Positions 28,425 to 37,362 of a stretch of DNA of 64,000 nucleotides are shown piece by piece. Below the pieces are notes generated by a model. It worked only from the letters and a program-made list of their open reading frames with translations, was not told where the DNA came from and did no database searches. Positions within the stretch are counted from its first letter, which is position 1; each line of letters opens with the position of its first letter. The translations under genes and the position numbers were made by a program. Origin of the DNA: Bacteroidota bacterium (lineage in GTDB: Bacteria > Bacteroidota > Ignavibacteria > Tepidaquicellales > Tepidaquicellaceae); assembly GCA_018266835.1 (NCBI GenBank), contig JAFDZP010000003.1:166824-230823 (forward strand). Direction: 5' to 3'.

Positions 28425-29741
28425 ATGAATAAATTAAAAATATTTTTAGTAATGGTTTCGATGGCAGTAATGACTGCATCAGGTTTTTCTCAGACGAGAA
28501 CTATTACTTTGCCTGAAGCGGTTACGCTTGCAAAGACAAATAATTCCGAGCTGACTATTGCAAAGCTTGATGAGATGAAAGCCAATGAATATGTATCGCA
28601 GGTGTACAGCGATAACTTAGTTCCGAACCTGACTTTAAATTCACGCTACACAAGAAATATAAAGAAGCAGGTTCTTAACTTTGCAGGACAATCGGTTTTT
28701 CTCGGAACGGATAATTCGCTTACGAACACATTTGATCTGAACGAACCTATTCCAATTTTAGGAACTCCGGTATTTTCAGGGATTCAGATTGCGAAGTATT
28801 ACTCTGACCTTTCTGCAAAAAATACCAAAGCAAAGGAAATAAAAGTTACTTCGAATGTAAAAAAATCTTACTACGCAGTTCTGCTTTCCAAGCAGGTAAT
28901 TGACGTGAATCAGGCGAGTCTTGAAAACGCGCAGTCTAACTTGACTGTGGTGGAATCACGTTACAGAAACGGAATTGCGACTGAGTTCGATTATTTAAGA
29001 GCAAGAGTAAGAGTGGATAACCTTATCCCTGCGCTTTCAAATTCACAAAGCAATTTATTGCTTAGCAAAAAGAATCTTAAGTATGCAATCGGCACAAAAA
29101 CTGATGAAGATTACGATGCAGCAGGAAGTTTGACTTATGATTCACTTGAAGTTTTCGGCACAACTGATAACTTATTAAATACAATTGCTAAAGAAAATAT
29201 TGTCATTAAGCAATTGAATGTAAACAGACTGATTAACGAAGAACTGGTTAAAGTTGATAAGGCAAATTATCTTCCTAAGCTTTACGGATTTGCGCAATGG
29301 GGCATTACATCCAATGAAGATGACGGCAGACCAATAGGACAGTACAGATTTTTTAATACTCTGAATTTAGGAATAGGTCTTTCATGGAGTCTTAACTTCT
29401 TCAAGAACGATTTCAAAGTTCATCAGAGTGAAATTGAAGTTAGAAAAACAGTTGAGCAAATTTCAGATACTCAGAGTAAATTAAAAATTCAGGCACAAAG
29501 CGTTTTATTAAGAATAGAAGATGCAAAAAAAAGAATCCGTTCGCAGTATGAAACAGTAAAACTTTCTGAAAGAGGCCTTGAACTTGCAAACGTAAGCTTT
29601 AAGAACGGAGTTTTGAATCAGATAGATGTCCTTGATGCTAACTTACAGGTAAGCCAGGCGAGACTTGCATACCTTCAGGCAATTTATGATTACCTGATTG
29701 CAAGAACTGACTTGGAAGAATTGATGAACAGTGAAAAATAA
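28425..29741 (+). CDS. TolC-family outer-membrane efflux channel
   Basis: 438 residues. A signal peptide (about 1-22, ending GFSQ) is followed by two OEP repeats of long amphipathic helices. The start TITLPEAVTLAKTNNSELTIAKL and ESRYRNGIATEFDYLRARV in the first half are mirrored by VSFKNGVLNQIDVLDANLQVSQARLAY in the second, the classical duplicated TolC pattern. It is the last gene of the efflux operon, 28 bases after the pump; an array of hairpin repeats follows it. Confidence 0.92.
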   Translation: MNKLKIFLVMVSMAVMTASGFSQTRTITLPEAVTLAKTNNSELTIAKLDEMKANEYVSQVYSDNLVPNLTLNSRYTRNIKKQVLNFAGQSVFLGTDNSLTNTFDLNEPIPILGTPVFSGIQIAKYYSDLSAKNTKAKEIKVTSNVKKSYYAVLLSKQVIDVNQASLENAQSNLTVVESRYRNGIATEFDYLRARVRVDNLIPALSNSQSNLLLSKKNLKYAIGTKTDEDYDAAGSLTYDSLEVFGTTDNLLNTIAKENIVIKQLNVNRLINEELVKVDKANYLPKLYGFAQWGITSNEDDGRPIGQYRFFNTLNLGIGLSWSLNFFKNDFKVHQSEIEVRKTVEQISDTQSKLKIQAQSVLLRIEDAKKRIRSQYETVKLSERGLELANVSFKNGVLNQIDVLDANLQVSQARLAYLQAIYDYLIARTDLEELMNSEK

Positions 29742-29764
29742 ATAATACCGGGGTAAGTATAAAA

Positions 29765-29956
29765 CCACCCCCTAACCCCCTCCTTGAAAAGGAGGGGGAA
29801 TAAGTTTTCAAAATCCTATTTCAGCTAGACGAATTGAGAAGAGTATAATAAACGTTATTCTCCCCTTGAGGGGAGTCCGACCGGAGGTCGGGGAGGGGTG
29901 TTTGAATAAACACCCACCGTCTCGCTTTCAGCGAGCCACCTCCCTCAAGGGAGGAG
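29765..29956. repeat. Array of G/C-rich hairpin repeats
   Basis: About five inverted repeats in series: CCCCCTCCTT/AAGGAGGGGG (29775-29797), CTCCCCTTGAGGGGAG (29859-29874), CCGACCGGAGGTCGG, CTCGCTTTCAGCGAG and CCTCCCTCAAGGGAGG (29938-29953). The first is the reverse complement of the unit at 1746-1790. The array probably also insulates the efflux operon from what follows. Confidence 0.75.
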
Positions 29957-30019
29957 CTTTAGTTTTTACACTGTCCCATTAATTGGGAATGAGTACAAAA
30001 AATATTTAGTAAAATTTAC

Positions 30020-30162
30020 AAGAGGTGCCCTTCTGTTCTTTTACATGAGCAGGTTCCACTCAAGCAGACCAAGTTTAATCACATCGATTGGGATTACTAA
30101 AATCTGCGAAAGGAGAGATGAGTGGAATGCCGGTTCAACCGGAAAGCGGCACCTCTCTTTTT
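30020..30162 (+). ncRNA. Candidate structured RNA, 6S-like architecture
   Basis: A 9-base closing stem AGAGGTGCC (30021-30029)/GGCACCTCT (30148-30156) is followed by a T6 run. Inside, GTTCCACTCA (30053-30062) pairs with TGAGTGGAAT (30119-30128), CCGG-TTCAA-CCGG forms a small hairpin on the 3' side, and GCAGA/TCTGC with CCAA/TTGG form an apical arm. A closing stem, a large bubble with a 3'-side hairpin and a long terminal arm resemble 6S RNA, though about 140 bases is short. It matches no riboswitch motif I know. SRP RNA was considered and rejected. Structured status is more certain than identity. Confidence 0.45.
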
Positions 30163-30195
30163 TACCTCTCCCAAAAACATAACATAATCTCGCAA

Positions 30196-30951
30196 ATGAC
30201 AAAACTCGCACTTATTACAGGCGGAAGCAGAGGGCTTGGAAAAAACATGGCTCTGCGTTTAGCCGAAAAAGGAAATGACGTAATCATAACTTATCTTACA
30301 AAACAGGATGAAGCGAATGAAGTTGTAAAAGAAATTGAATCAATGGGAAGAAAGGCTCATGCATTAAGATTTGATGCCGGAGATATAAAATCCATTGATA
30401 ATTTTTTAACCGAAATAAAAACTGTTTTACGAACAAAATGGAACACCGATAAATTTGATTTCTTAATAAACAATGCCGGCATGGGGCAGACAATCCCCTT
30501 CCTTCATGTTACTGAAGATGACTTTGACAGATTTATGAACGTGCACTTCAAAGGTGTTTACTTCCTTACTCAAAAAAGTTTAGGTTTAATGAACGACGGC
30601 GGAAGAATTATAAATTTATCCAGCGGAACTACACGCTTTGCCAACCCCGGATACTCAATTTATGCATCTATGAAAGGGGCAATGGAAGTTTTGACCAGAT
30701 ACGTAGCAAAGGAAGTCGGAGCAAGAGGCATTACGGTAAATATAGTAGCTCCGGGGCCCGTGGAAACAGATTTTAACAGCGCAGCTATACGCAATAATCC
30801 TAATGTAAAGAATTTTCTGGGTACAGTAACTGCGCTTGGAAGAGTCGGAGAGGCGTCAGATATCGGCGGAGTTGTTGCGTTTTTATGCTCAGAGGACGCA
30901 GGCTGGATAAACGGGCAGAGAATCGAAGTTTCAGGCGGCATAAACCTTTAA
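30196..30951 (+). CDS. Short-chain dehydrogenase/reductase (FabG-like)
   Basis: 251 residues from the ATG at 30196. An in-frame upstream extension to 30088 is rejected because it runs through the structured RNA region and lacks family homology. It has a Rossmann fold with the cofactor loop TGGSRGLG at residues 8-15, NNAGM, the catalytic Ser in INLSSG, and YASMK (YxxxK). A PGPVETDF segment follows, then a C-terminal SEDAGWINGQ...VSGG end typical of classical SDRs. The substrate is not predictable; 3-oxoacyl-ACP reductases are the nearest group by overall pattern. Confidence 0.88.
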   Translation: MTKLALITGGSRGLGKNMALRLAEKGNDVIITYLTKQDEANEVVKEIESMGRKAHALRFDAGDIKSIDNFLTEIKTVLRTKWNTDKFDFLINNAGMGQTIPFLHVTEDDFDRFMNVHFKGVYFLTQKSLGLMNDGGRIINLSSGTTRFANPGYSIYASMKGAMEVLTRYVAKEVGARGITVNIVAPGPVETDFNSAAIRNNPNVKNFLGTVTALGRVGEASDIGGVVAFLCSEDAGWINGQRIEVSGGINL

Positions 30952-31047
30952 ATCTGAAATAAGTATTTGTACGTAATCTAATTAAAAATTAGAATAGGGA
31001 AAATTTTATAAATTATTTTTTTCAAATTAGTTTCTTATTTTGTACCT

Positions 31048-31701
31048 ATGAATTTAATGAGATCAAAAGGGAAATTTGTTTCCAACAGGGATGAGACTGT
31101 AAGGTTGTTCAAGAATTCTTTTCTTGAATACTTCTCTCATATACACCCCATCACACCGGTTGTTGTTTACTTGCCGATAGCACTTGTATGCATTTATCTT
31201 TCTGTCACAACAATAAGTGTTTTCAATACTCTTTTACTTTTCGTAACGGGTGTACTTATATGGACGATATTCGAATATGCCTTTCACAGATGGGCATTTC
31301 ATTATCATCCTAAATCCGATATGGGCAAAAGGATTCACTTTTTAGTTCATGGCATCCACCACGACTATCCGCGGGACAGGACAAGACTGGTAATGCCGCT
31401 GCTTGTCAGCGCACCTCTTGCATTGCTCTTTTTCTTTATTTATAAATGGACATTCGGCGCATTCAGTTATGCAGCATTTTCAGGATTTATCATAGGCTAT
31501 ATTGCATATGATTCTATTCACTACGCTACACATCACATGCCTATGAAAGGAAAGATAGGAAAATATTTGAAGGAGTACCACCTTAGACACCATTATAACG
31601 ATGAGCATACAGCTTACGGAGTAAGTAATCCTCTCTGGGATTATATTTTTTCAACCGTACCGCCTCATGTAAAAGCTGAAGAAAGCAACGATACTAATTG
31701 A
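31048..31701 (+). CDS. Fatty-acid hydroxylase/sterol desaturase-family membrane protein
   Basis: 217 residues with paired membrane helices around 35-80 and 110-145. The di-iron histidine boxes typical of FA2H/ERG3-type enzymes are present: FHRWAFHYH near 80, HGIHHDYP near 105, HYATHH near 160 and HLRHHY near 180. FA2H-like members hydroxylate fatty acyl chains at the alpha position, often of sphingolipid-type lipids; this substrate is inference. It sits downstream of an SDR reductase, which hints at a lipid-modifying pair, but a 96-base gap separates them. Confidence 0.85.
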   Translation: MNLMRSKGKFVSNRDETVRLFKNSFLEYFSHIHPITPVVVYLPIALVCIYLSVTTISVFNTLLLFVTGVLIWTIFEYAFHRWAFHYHPKSDMGKRIHFLVHGIHHDYPRDRTRLVMPLLVSAPLALLFFFIYKWTFGAFSYAAFSGFIIGYIAYDSIHYATHHMPMKGKIGKYLKEYHLRHHYNDEHTAYGVSNPLWDYIFSTVPPHVKAEESNDTN

Positions 31702-31727
31702 TTTTATATTAAAATAATTTTAATTTG

Positions 31728-31762
31728 AAAAGGTTTTTAAACACAGTGTTTGAAAACCTTTT
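31728..31762 (+). terminator. Rho-independent terminator
   Basis: A long stem AAAAGGTTTT...AAAACCTTTT with inner pairing AAACAC/GTGTTT and a T run, 26 bases after the hydroxylase stop. Confidence 0.8.
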
Positions 31763-31778
31763 TTAGTTTATCCGGGGA

Positions 31779-33701
31779 ATGAAAAATAACGAACACAATA
31801 ATACCGAGCTGCACAAAGAAATTGACAAGCTGAATGAAGACGCTCTGAAAGCAGCAAACTTCGATGTACACCTTGCAAAAGAATTGCTTGATAAAGCAAA
31901 TACCCTCTCCAAAGAAATCTCTTACAAAAAAGGTCTTGCCCGAAATCTTTATATCTACGGTTATTATTATTTAAGAACAAGCAAATATGATGAAGCAAAA
32001 AATGTTACTGACGAAGCATTATCAGTATATGAAAATATCGGAGATAAAAGCGGAGTAGGTCACTGCTATAATAATTACGGTGGTGTTTATCTTTATAAAA
32101 GTGATTTTAAAAAATCACTGGAGTTCTATCAGAAGGCTTTATCAGTATCGGAAGAATTAAAAGATAATCGCGCAGAATCTATTGCAGCAAATAATATTGG
32201 TAATATTTATCTGCAGCTTGGCGAGTCATACAAAGCTCTTGAGTACTATATAAAAAGCTTAAATATAAAAATTGAACTTAAAGATGAGAATGGAATTGGT
32301 AACACGCACAGCAATATAGGTACTGTTCATATACGTCTATCTAATTATAATATAGCCATTGAAAATTATAAAAAAGCGTTGGACTTATCAGAGAGAACAA
32401 AAGATAAATATGTTGAAGGAAACGTGCTGATGAACTTAGGTGTTGCCCATTCAAAAATGGATGAGCACGAAAAAGCGCTGGAATACTATAAAAGGTGCCT
32501 TAAGATACGTCAGGAAATGGAAGATAAACATGGAATGGCGCTTGTACTGAACAACATTGGAGTAAGTCTTTATGCAACAAAAGGACTTACGGAATCGATG
32601 AAGTATTTAAGAAAATGTTTAAAGATCCAGAAGGAGCTTGGGTATAACTTTGGAATTTCAGAGACGCTTTCTGAAATAGCTGAGTTTTGTTTCAAATCAG
32701 AAAAATATGATGATGCACTTGATTACCTGGACAAAAGTAAAAAGATAGCCGACGAATTTGATTTTAAAACGCAGCAGGAAATATGTTATTTATTTCTTTC
32801 CAAAGTATATTTCAAAACCGGGGAATTTGAAAAAGCTTATAATTTTTTGAGTGAACATCTGAAAATAAAAGAAGAGCTTTTAATTGATAACTCCGATGCC
32901 AGAATAAAAAATCTGCAGATTGTTTACGAGACAGAGAATGAAAGAACACTATCCGAATTCTACAGGCAGAAATCCATTGAGCTTACAAAACTTAATGACA
33001 GGCTTGAGGATATTAATAATCAGAAGAATGAATTTCTAGGGATTGCTTCACATGATTTACGAGACCCGATTTCTTCAATCCATGCTATTGCAGAAATACT
33101 ACGGGAAGAAAATATAAAGCTGAATGAAAGTGAGATAGTAGAGTATTCAGACGGAATAATTAAGCTCTCTGAAAAACTTCTCGGACTTCTTAAAAATTTA
33201 CTGAACGTAAACAGAATTGAATCTGGCAGCTATAATTACACTTTCAATACTGTTAATCTTAACATCATCGCAGAAGAAATTGTAAGGCAGTATAAAGGCA
33301 GCGCGGAAGAAAAAAATATTGAGGTACTTCTTGAGCGCTCTGCAAAGGCTGCAAATATTAAGGCTGATGAATATTCAATAGAGCAGATTTTGAGCAACTT
33401 AATTTCCAACGGCATAAAATTTACTTACCCGGGGAAGAAAGTATATGTGCGAATAACTGAGAACGACAAGAAAATAAAATTACAGATTGAAGATGAAGGC
33501 CAGGGAGTAAAGCCTACTGAACTAAATAAATTGTTTGAGAAATTTGCGAAGATAAGCTCTAAGCCGACCGGAGGAGAGCTTTCAACCGGTCTCGGACTTT
33601 CAATCGTAAAAAAACTTACCGAGATTATGAAGGGAACAATTGCAGTGGAATCGGAACCCGGCAAAGGAACTAAGTTCACACTGGAATTCAATAAAGCGTA
33701 A
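31779..33701 (+). CDS. Cytosolic TPR-repeat sensor histidine kinase
   Basis: 640 residues, with no signal peptide or membrane helix. Residues about 15-380 form about nine tetratricopeptide repeats (for example YNNYGGVYLYKSDFKKSLEF, ANNIGNIYLQLGESYKALEYY). A coiled-coil linker (about 385-420) leads to the HisKA domain with the phospho-acceptor in IASHDLRDPISSIHAIAEIL. The HATPase domain shows the N box LSNLISNGIKFT, DEGQGV and GLGLSIVKKL. No response regulator is adjacent, so the partner is unknown. TPR kinases of this type are common in Bacteroidota and may sense through protein contacts rather than a ligand. Confidence 0.9.
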   Translation: MKNNEHNNTELHKEIDKLNEDALKAANFDVHLAKELLDKANTLSKEISYKKGLARNLYIYGYYYLRTSKYDEAKNVTDEALSVYENIGDKSGVGHCYNNYGGVYLYKSDFKKSLEFYQKALSVSEELKDNRAESIAANNIGNIYLQLGESYKALEYYIKSLNIKIELKDENGIGNTHSNIGTVHIRLSNYNIAIENYKKALDLSERTKDKYVEGNVLMNLGVAHSKMDEHEKALEYYKRCLKIRQEMEDKHGMALVLNNIGVSLYATKGLTESMKYLRKCLKIQKELGYNFGISETLSEIAEFCFKSEKYDDALDYLDKSKKIADEFDFKTQQEICYLFLSKVYFKTGEFEKAYNFLSEHLKIKEELLIDNSDARIKNLQIVYETENERTLSEFYRQKSIELTKLNDRLEDINNQKNEFLGIASHDLRDPISSIHAIAEILREENIKLNESEIVEYSDGIIKLSEKLLGLLKNLLNVNRIESGSYNYTFNTVNLNIIAEEIVRQYKGSAEEKNIEVLLERSAKAANIKADEYSIEQILSNLISNGIKFTYPGKKVYVRITENDKKIKLQIEDEGQGVKPTELNKLFEKFAKISSKPTGGELSTGLGLSIVKKLTEIMKGTIAVESEPGKGTKFTLEFNKA

Positions 33702-33707
33702 GTGTTA

Positions 33708-34619
33708 TTAAAACTTTATAACGTCCTTATTTAATATTGCATCCAGATCTTTATAAGAAAGTTTAATTTCTATAACACCCATTGCATAAGGCGCTATTTC
33801 ATACTGATTATATAAAAATTCTATTCCGTCTTTCTTAATTGCAAAATTATCATTGAAGGAAACCTTGTTTTCGAACAAACCTCCTTCTACTAAATTCTCA
33901 TTCGGTTTCATTTCAAAATGTTTTCTTATTCTTTCCTCGATAAGTTTATTCAAAGTTTTTTCATATCCTTTGATAAAAATATCTTTCGTCTTCAGAATGT
34001 TTCCATTTCTCATATCAAAATTTGTATAAGCAACATTATAAGCGCCGTGCGCACCGCCTAAATAGCTTTCAGAAGTATTCTGTAAACATAGAATATCGGT
34101 TGTATTAGTAACAATACTTGTAGAGTCTTTTAGAGTCCATCCTCCCGGGAAATCAGGAACGTCTTTTCTGAAATCTTCATAATCTTTCATAAACTGGCTA
34201 ATCAGTTTATCAAAATCAGCATAGTGAACATCATCAGTTGAGTAACAGCTCAAAGCCATATCTTTAACTAAAGCGTTAACTTTATCTTTGTATTTTCCGT
34301 CGGTCATTTCAGGATAATAAACCTGAATATATGTGCACCCTTCAGCCGTATCGATGCAATTCTTATAATTTTTGGTGAAAACTTTCTGTGTAAATTTCGG
34401 CAGGTCACTTCCGTTATTTCCTGCAGCTTCATTTGATGAGTTTTGTCCTGATTCAGATGTTTTTTTATCGGTAGAGGTTGTATTGTTTTTTACATCTTCC
34501 TGCTTTTTATCAGTAGTAGAAGGAGTGGTTTTAGTATCTGTGGTTTTTGATGACTCTCTTGTGCATGCCGCTAATGAAACCGAAAATAAAACAAGGGTAA
34601 TATAGACTATTTTTTTCAT
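33708..34619 (-). CDS. Lipoprotein with DUF3298 domain
   Basis: 303 residues. A lipobox-containing signal peptide (LFSVSLAAC, Cys19) is followed by a long low-complexity Thr/Ser/Lys/Asn linker to about residue 75. A PdaC/DUF4163-like part and a DUF3298 domain follow (about 180-295), with YLGGAHGAYNVAYTNFDMRNGNILKTKDIF and the end YEIAPYAMGVIEIKLSY. DUF3298 proteins include RsiV-type anti-sigma factors that bind lysozyme, but here there is no cytoplasmic anti-sigma part, so only an envelope role can be proposed. It converges tail-to-tail with the histidine kinase (6-base gap). Confidence 0.82.
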   Translation of the reverse strand: MKKIVYITLVLFSVSLAACTRESSKTTDTKTTPSTTDKKQEDVKNNTTSTDKKTSESGQNSSNEAAGNNGSDLPKFTQKVFTKNYKNCIDTAEGCTYIQVYYPEMTDGKYKDKVNALVKDMALSCYSTDDVHYADFDKLISQFMKDYEDFRKDVPDFPGGWTLKDSTSIVTNTTDILCLQNTSESYLGGAHGAYNVAYTNFDMRNGNILKTKDIFIKGYEKTLNKLIEERIRKHFEMKPNENLVEGGLFENKVSFNDNFAIKKDGIEFLYNQYEIAPYAMGVIEIKLSYKDLDAILNKDVIKF

Positions 34620-34722
34620 GAGATAGGGTTATTAATAAAAAATAAAAATCTTATTAATAAAAATAATTTACAAGTTTCAAAGTAACCCCTTACCAATACG
34701 AAATTGTTTGTTTGTGATAAAA

Positions 34723-34756
34723 AAAATGCCAATGAATTCGCCTTCATTGGCATTTT
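34723..34756 (-). terminator. Terminator of the outer-membrane receptor gene
   Basis: A perfect 14-base stem AAAATGCCAATGAA/TTCATTGGCATTTT lies 28 bases beyond the minus-strand stop at 34784. Confidence 0.85.
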
Positions 34757-34783
34757 AATAAATAAGATAATTATAAAAAAGAA

Positions 34784-37222
34784 TCAGAAGCCCATTCCGT
34801 CATTTGATGGCGGTGCGCTGTCATTCTTTCTTCTTTTTTGATTTTTATCTTCCTTGCCGAACTTATATGTTAATGTTAAAAATGCTGCTCTTGTATCTCT
34901 CTTCCTGAAAAAGTTTTCAGTGAAATTAGGGTCATCAAGAAGCACTTTGAATTTTAAATTGTTGAATACATCCTGCACTCTGAAACTTACGCTTAAATGG
35001 TTATCCAAAAAATCTTTTTTAAGTGAAACATCCATTGATGTAAAAGGTTCAACGCTTCCCTGAGTAGTAATTTGTTTTCCTGAATAGAAATATGAAATTT
35101 GTACATCCAGTATATTCGGCAGTCTCATAAATGATGTTGCTCTGCCGCTCCATGAATACGTTGAGTTCTGCGCAGCTGTATTCGGAATGCTTGATGTAAC
35201 TTCATTCTTGAAATAGCTAACGCTTCCGTTAATATTCCAGAACTGGAATAGTGTTGTATTCAATACAAACTCTGCACCGTATGATTTGCTTCTATCAAGG
35301 TTATCAACGGTAGTTAAAGTTCTGTTGCTGTCAATAAGTGTTCTTGTTCTTGTAATTTTATCATATGTATCTCTGTAGAATAAAGTCGGAGTTACGGTTG
35401 TCTGTGAAAAATATTTTATAAAAGAGAGTTCGTATGAATTTGTATATTCAGGTTTCACTGAAGGATTTCCCGAGAAATAATTCAGCGGGTCAGTTGCATT
35501 TATAAAAGGATTCAAGTCCCAGGTGCCCGGTCTGTAAATTCTTCTGCTGTAGCTTGCAGAAAGCTCTTCAGTCGTACCAAGTTTTTGTGTAATGCTTGCA
35601 CTCGGGAATAAATCGAAATAATTTGTTTTGAAAGTCGTATTGTTTGTAACAAGATTGCCGTCAGTATTTGTCTGCTCCCCTCTTAATCCAAGAATAAAGC
35701 TTGTATTGTTTATCTTGGAAGAAAATGTCAGGTAACCTGAAACAATGTTATCAGAATATTTAAATCTGTTAGTCAGGTTTGGATTATCCTGAAATGTATT
35801 AGTTGTATAATTATAGTCCTCGCTTCTGAAATCTTTATCGGTATTTCTGTAAACTTCTTTAGAACCCAATTCTAATTTTGTATTTTCCGAGAAGGGATGA
35901 GTATAGTCTACCTGCCAGTTAAATTCATCGTTAACTTCATTATTATACTGGTTGCGTTTTGTCTGTGGAATACCCGAGTTTATATAATAATTGTTAATAT
36001 TGTTATCGGTAAAATTATCTGTCCATCTCAAAAATGAAATATCGCTGGATAAATTCTGCTTGGGATTTTTAAATTTTAACGAATAGTTGCCTGATAAATT
36101 GTAGCTGTAACCATCACCCTTTTCAAAAAGTGAAGTGACATAGTTTCCTGTCTGAACATTCTGTGAACTTGTTTGAATTACTGTCCCCGTTTCGGAACGC
36201 TGTCTTCTTCTGTCGTTATAATTTCCTGAAAGACTTAAAGAATTTCTGTCGTCGATTGTATAATCAAAGCCGCCTTTTCCGAAGTGTGAGTAATTTCTGA
36301 AGTTACCGTCTGTTGCCTGATTTGTAAACTCATAAGCAGGATTCAGAAAATTATCTCTTAAGCTGCTGCCTTCTATAAAAAAATTATTCAGCCTGTAATC
36401 ATAACTTCCGAAAAGATTTAATCCTTTATTCTTTACATTAAGATTAAATGAGCCGTTATATTTATCTTTCGTTCCTGCATTTAAAGTCGCGCTGCCGTTG
36501 TATCCGAATCCTTCATTTTTCTTCAATACAATATTAATTATACCTGATGCGCCTTCTGCGTCAAACTTTGCACCGGGATTTGTAATAAGTTCAACAGAAG
36601 AAATCTGGTTAGCAGGGATTTGCTCAAGCATTGTATTCTGGTTTGAACCGTTCATTCCAAACGGCTTGCCATCTATAATAATTTTTACATTCGAATTTCC
36701 TCTCAGCGTCACATTTCCGTCAACATCAACTGAAACAGATGGAATATTTTTCAACACGTCAACTGCAGAACCGCCCGTGACATTCATATTCTTTTCAACA
36801 TTGAAAACTCTTCTATCCGGTTTAAGCTCGATATCACTTTTTTCTGATTCAACCACAATTTCTTCTGTTGTAGTCGTGCCAGATTTTAATTTCAAATCCA
36901 AAGTCTGGCTTGTATTGCTGCCATCGATTGTAATACCGCGCGCATACGATTTTGAATAGCCTGTAAGCTCAACTAATACCGAGTATTTGCCGTAAGGAAC
37001 GTTAGCAATTGTAAATTCGCCGTTAGCATCGGTTTCAGTGCCTTTCACTAAAGAAGAATCCTTGCTGTTCAGCAATTTTACAGTCGCTGACTGTATAGCA
37101 TTATTATTATCTTTATCGGTCACTTTTCCCGAAATCTTTCCATTATCGCTTTGCGCCTGTGAGGGTGTGTAAACTGCAAAAAACAAAGAGAGAATTACCA
37201 GTAATTGAAGAATTTTTCTCAT
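34784..37222 (-). CDS. TonB-dependent-receptor-like outer-membrane protein with carboxypeptidase-regulatory domain
   Basis: 812 residues. A signal peptide ends near PSQAQ (24). A carboxypeptidase regulatory-like domain follows (about 29-115, KISGKVTDKDNNNAIQSATVKLLNSKDSSLVKG...). The plug domain (about 125-235) has NVTGGSAVDVLKNIPSVSVDVDGNVTLRG, IIDGKP and the Gly-Ala-Lys-Phe-Asp-Ala-Glu-Gly segment. The rest is a beta-barrel ending in LTYKFGKEDKNQKRR. This is the Bacteroidota outer-membrane beta-barrel subgroup often found without an SusD partner, and no SusD-like gene is present. The substrate is unknown. The N-terminal domain order suggests import or surface-scaffold functions. Confidence 0.88.
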   Translation of the reverse strand: MRKILQLLVILSLFFAVYTPSQAQSDNGKISGKVTDKDNNNAIQSATVKLLNSKDSSLVKGTETDANGEFTIANVPYGKYSVLVELTGYSKSYARGITIDGSNTSQTLDLKLKSGTTTTEEIVVESEKSDIELKPDRRVFNVEKNMNVTGGSAVDVLKNIPSVSVDVDGNVTLRGNSNVKIIIDGKPFGMNGSNQNTMLEQIPANQISSVELITNPGAKFDAEGASGIINIVLKKNEGFGYNGSATLNAGTKDKYNGSFNLNVKNKGLNLFGSYDYRLNNFFIEGSSLRDNFLNPAYEFTNQATDGNFRNYSHFGKGGFDYTIDDRNSLSLSGNYNDRRRQRSETGTVIQTSSQNVQTGNYVTSLFEKGDGYSYNLSGNYSLKFKNPKQNLSSDISFLRWTDNFTDNNINNYYINSGIPQTKRNQYNNEVNDEFNWQVDYTHPFSENTKLELGSKEVYRNTDKDFRSEDYNYTTNTFQDNPNLTNRFKYSDNIVSGYLTFSSKINNTSFILGLRGEQTNTDGNLVTNNTTFKTNYFDLFPSASITQKLGTTEELSASYSRRIYRPGTWDLNPFINATDPLNYFSGNPSVKPEYTNSYELSFIKYFSQTTVTPTLFYRDTYDKITRTRTLIDSNRTLTTVDNLDRSKSYGAEFVLNTTLFQFWNINGSVSYFKNEVTSSIPNTAAQNSTYSWSGRATSFMRLPNILDVQISYFYSGKQITTQGSVEPFTSMDVSLKKDFLDNHLSVSFRVQDVFNNLKFKVLLDDPNFTENFFRKRDTRAAFLTLTYKFGKEDKNQKRRKNDSAPPSNDGMGF

Positions 37223-37362
37223 TGAAGGATTTTATAAAATCTTTTAAAGTTTAATTTTGGTTTGTGTACGTTATTAAATGTAAAAAGTTGTGAAAAAATT
37301 GAGAGAAGGATTGAGGGGCTTGAGGAATTAGACTGGTATTTTTACAAAAGGTTGCAGGGGAA

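Noticed and set aside
30020-30162. Bacterial SRP (4.5S) RNA
   Set aside because: The AGCAG-like string is present, but the GGAA tetraloop and long single hairpin are missing, and the strong inner helix pairs regions that SRP RNA would not pair.
30088-30195. Upstream extension of the SDR protein
   Set aside because: It crosses the stems of the structured RNA candidate and adds 36 residues that do not resemble SDR proteins. The ATG at 30196 gives a standard N-terminus.
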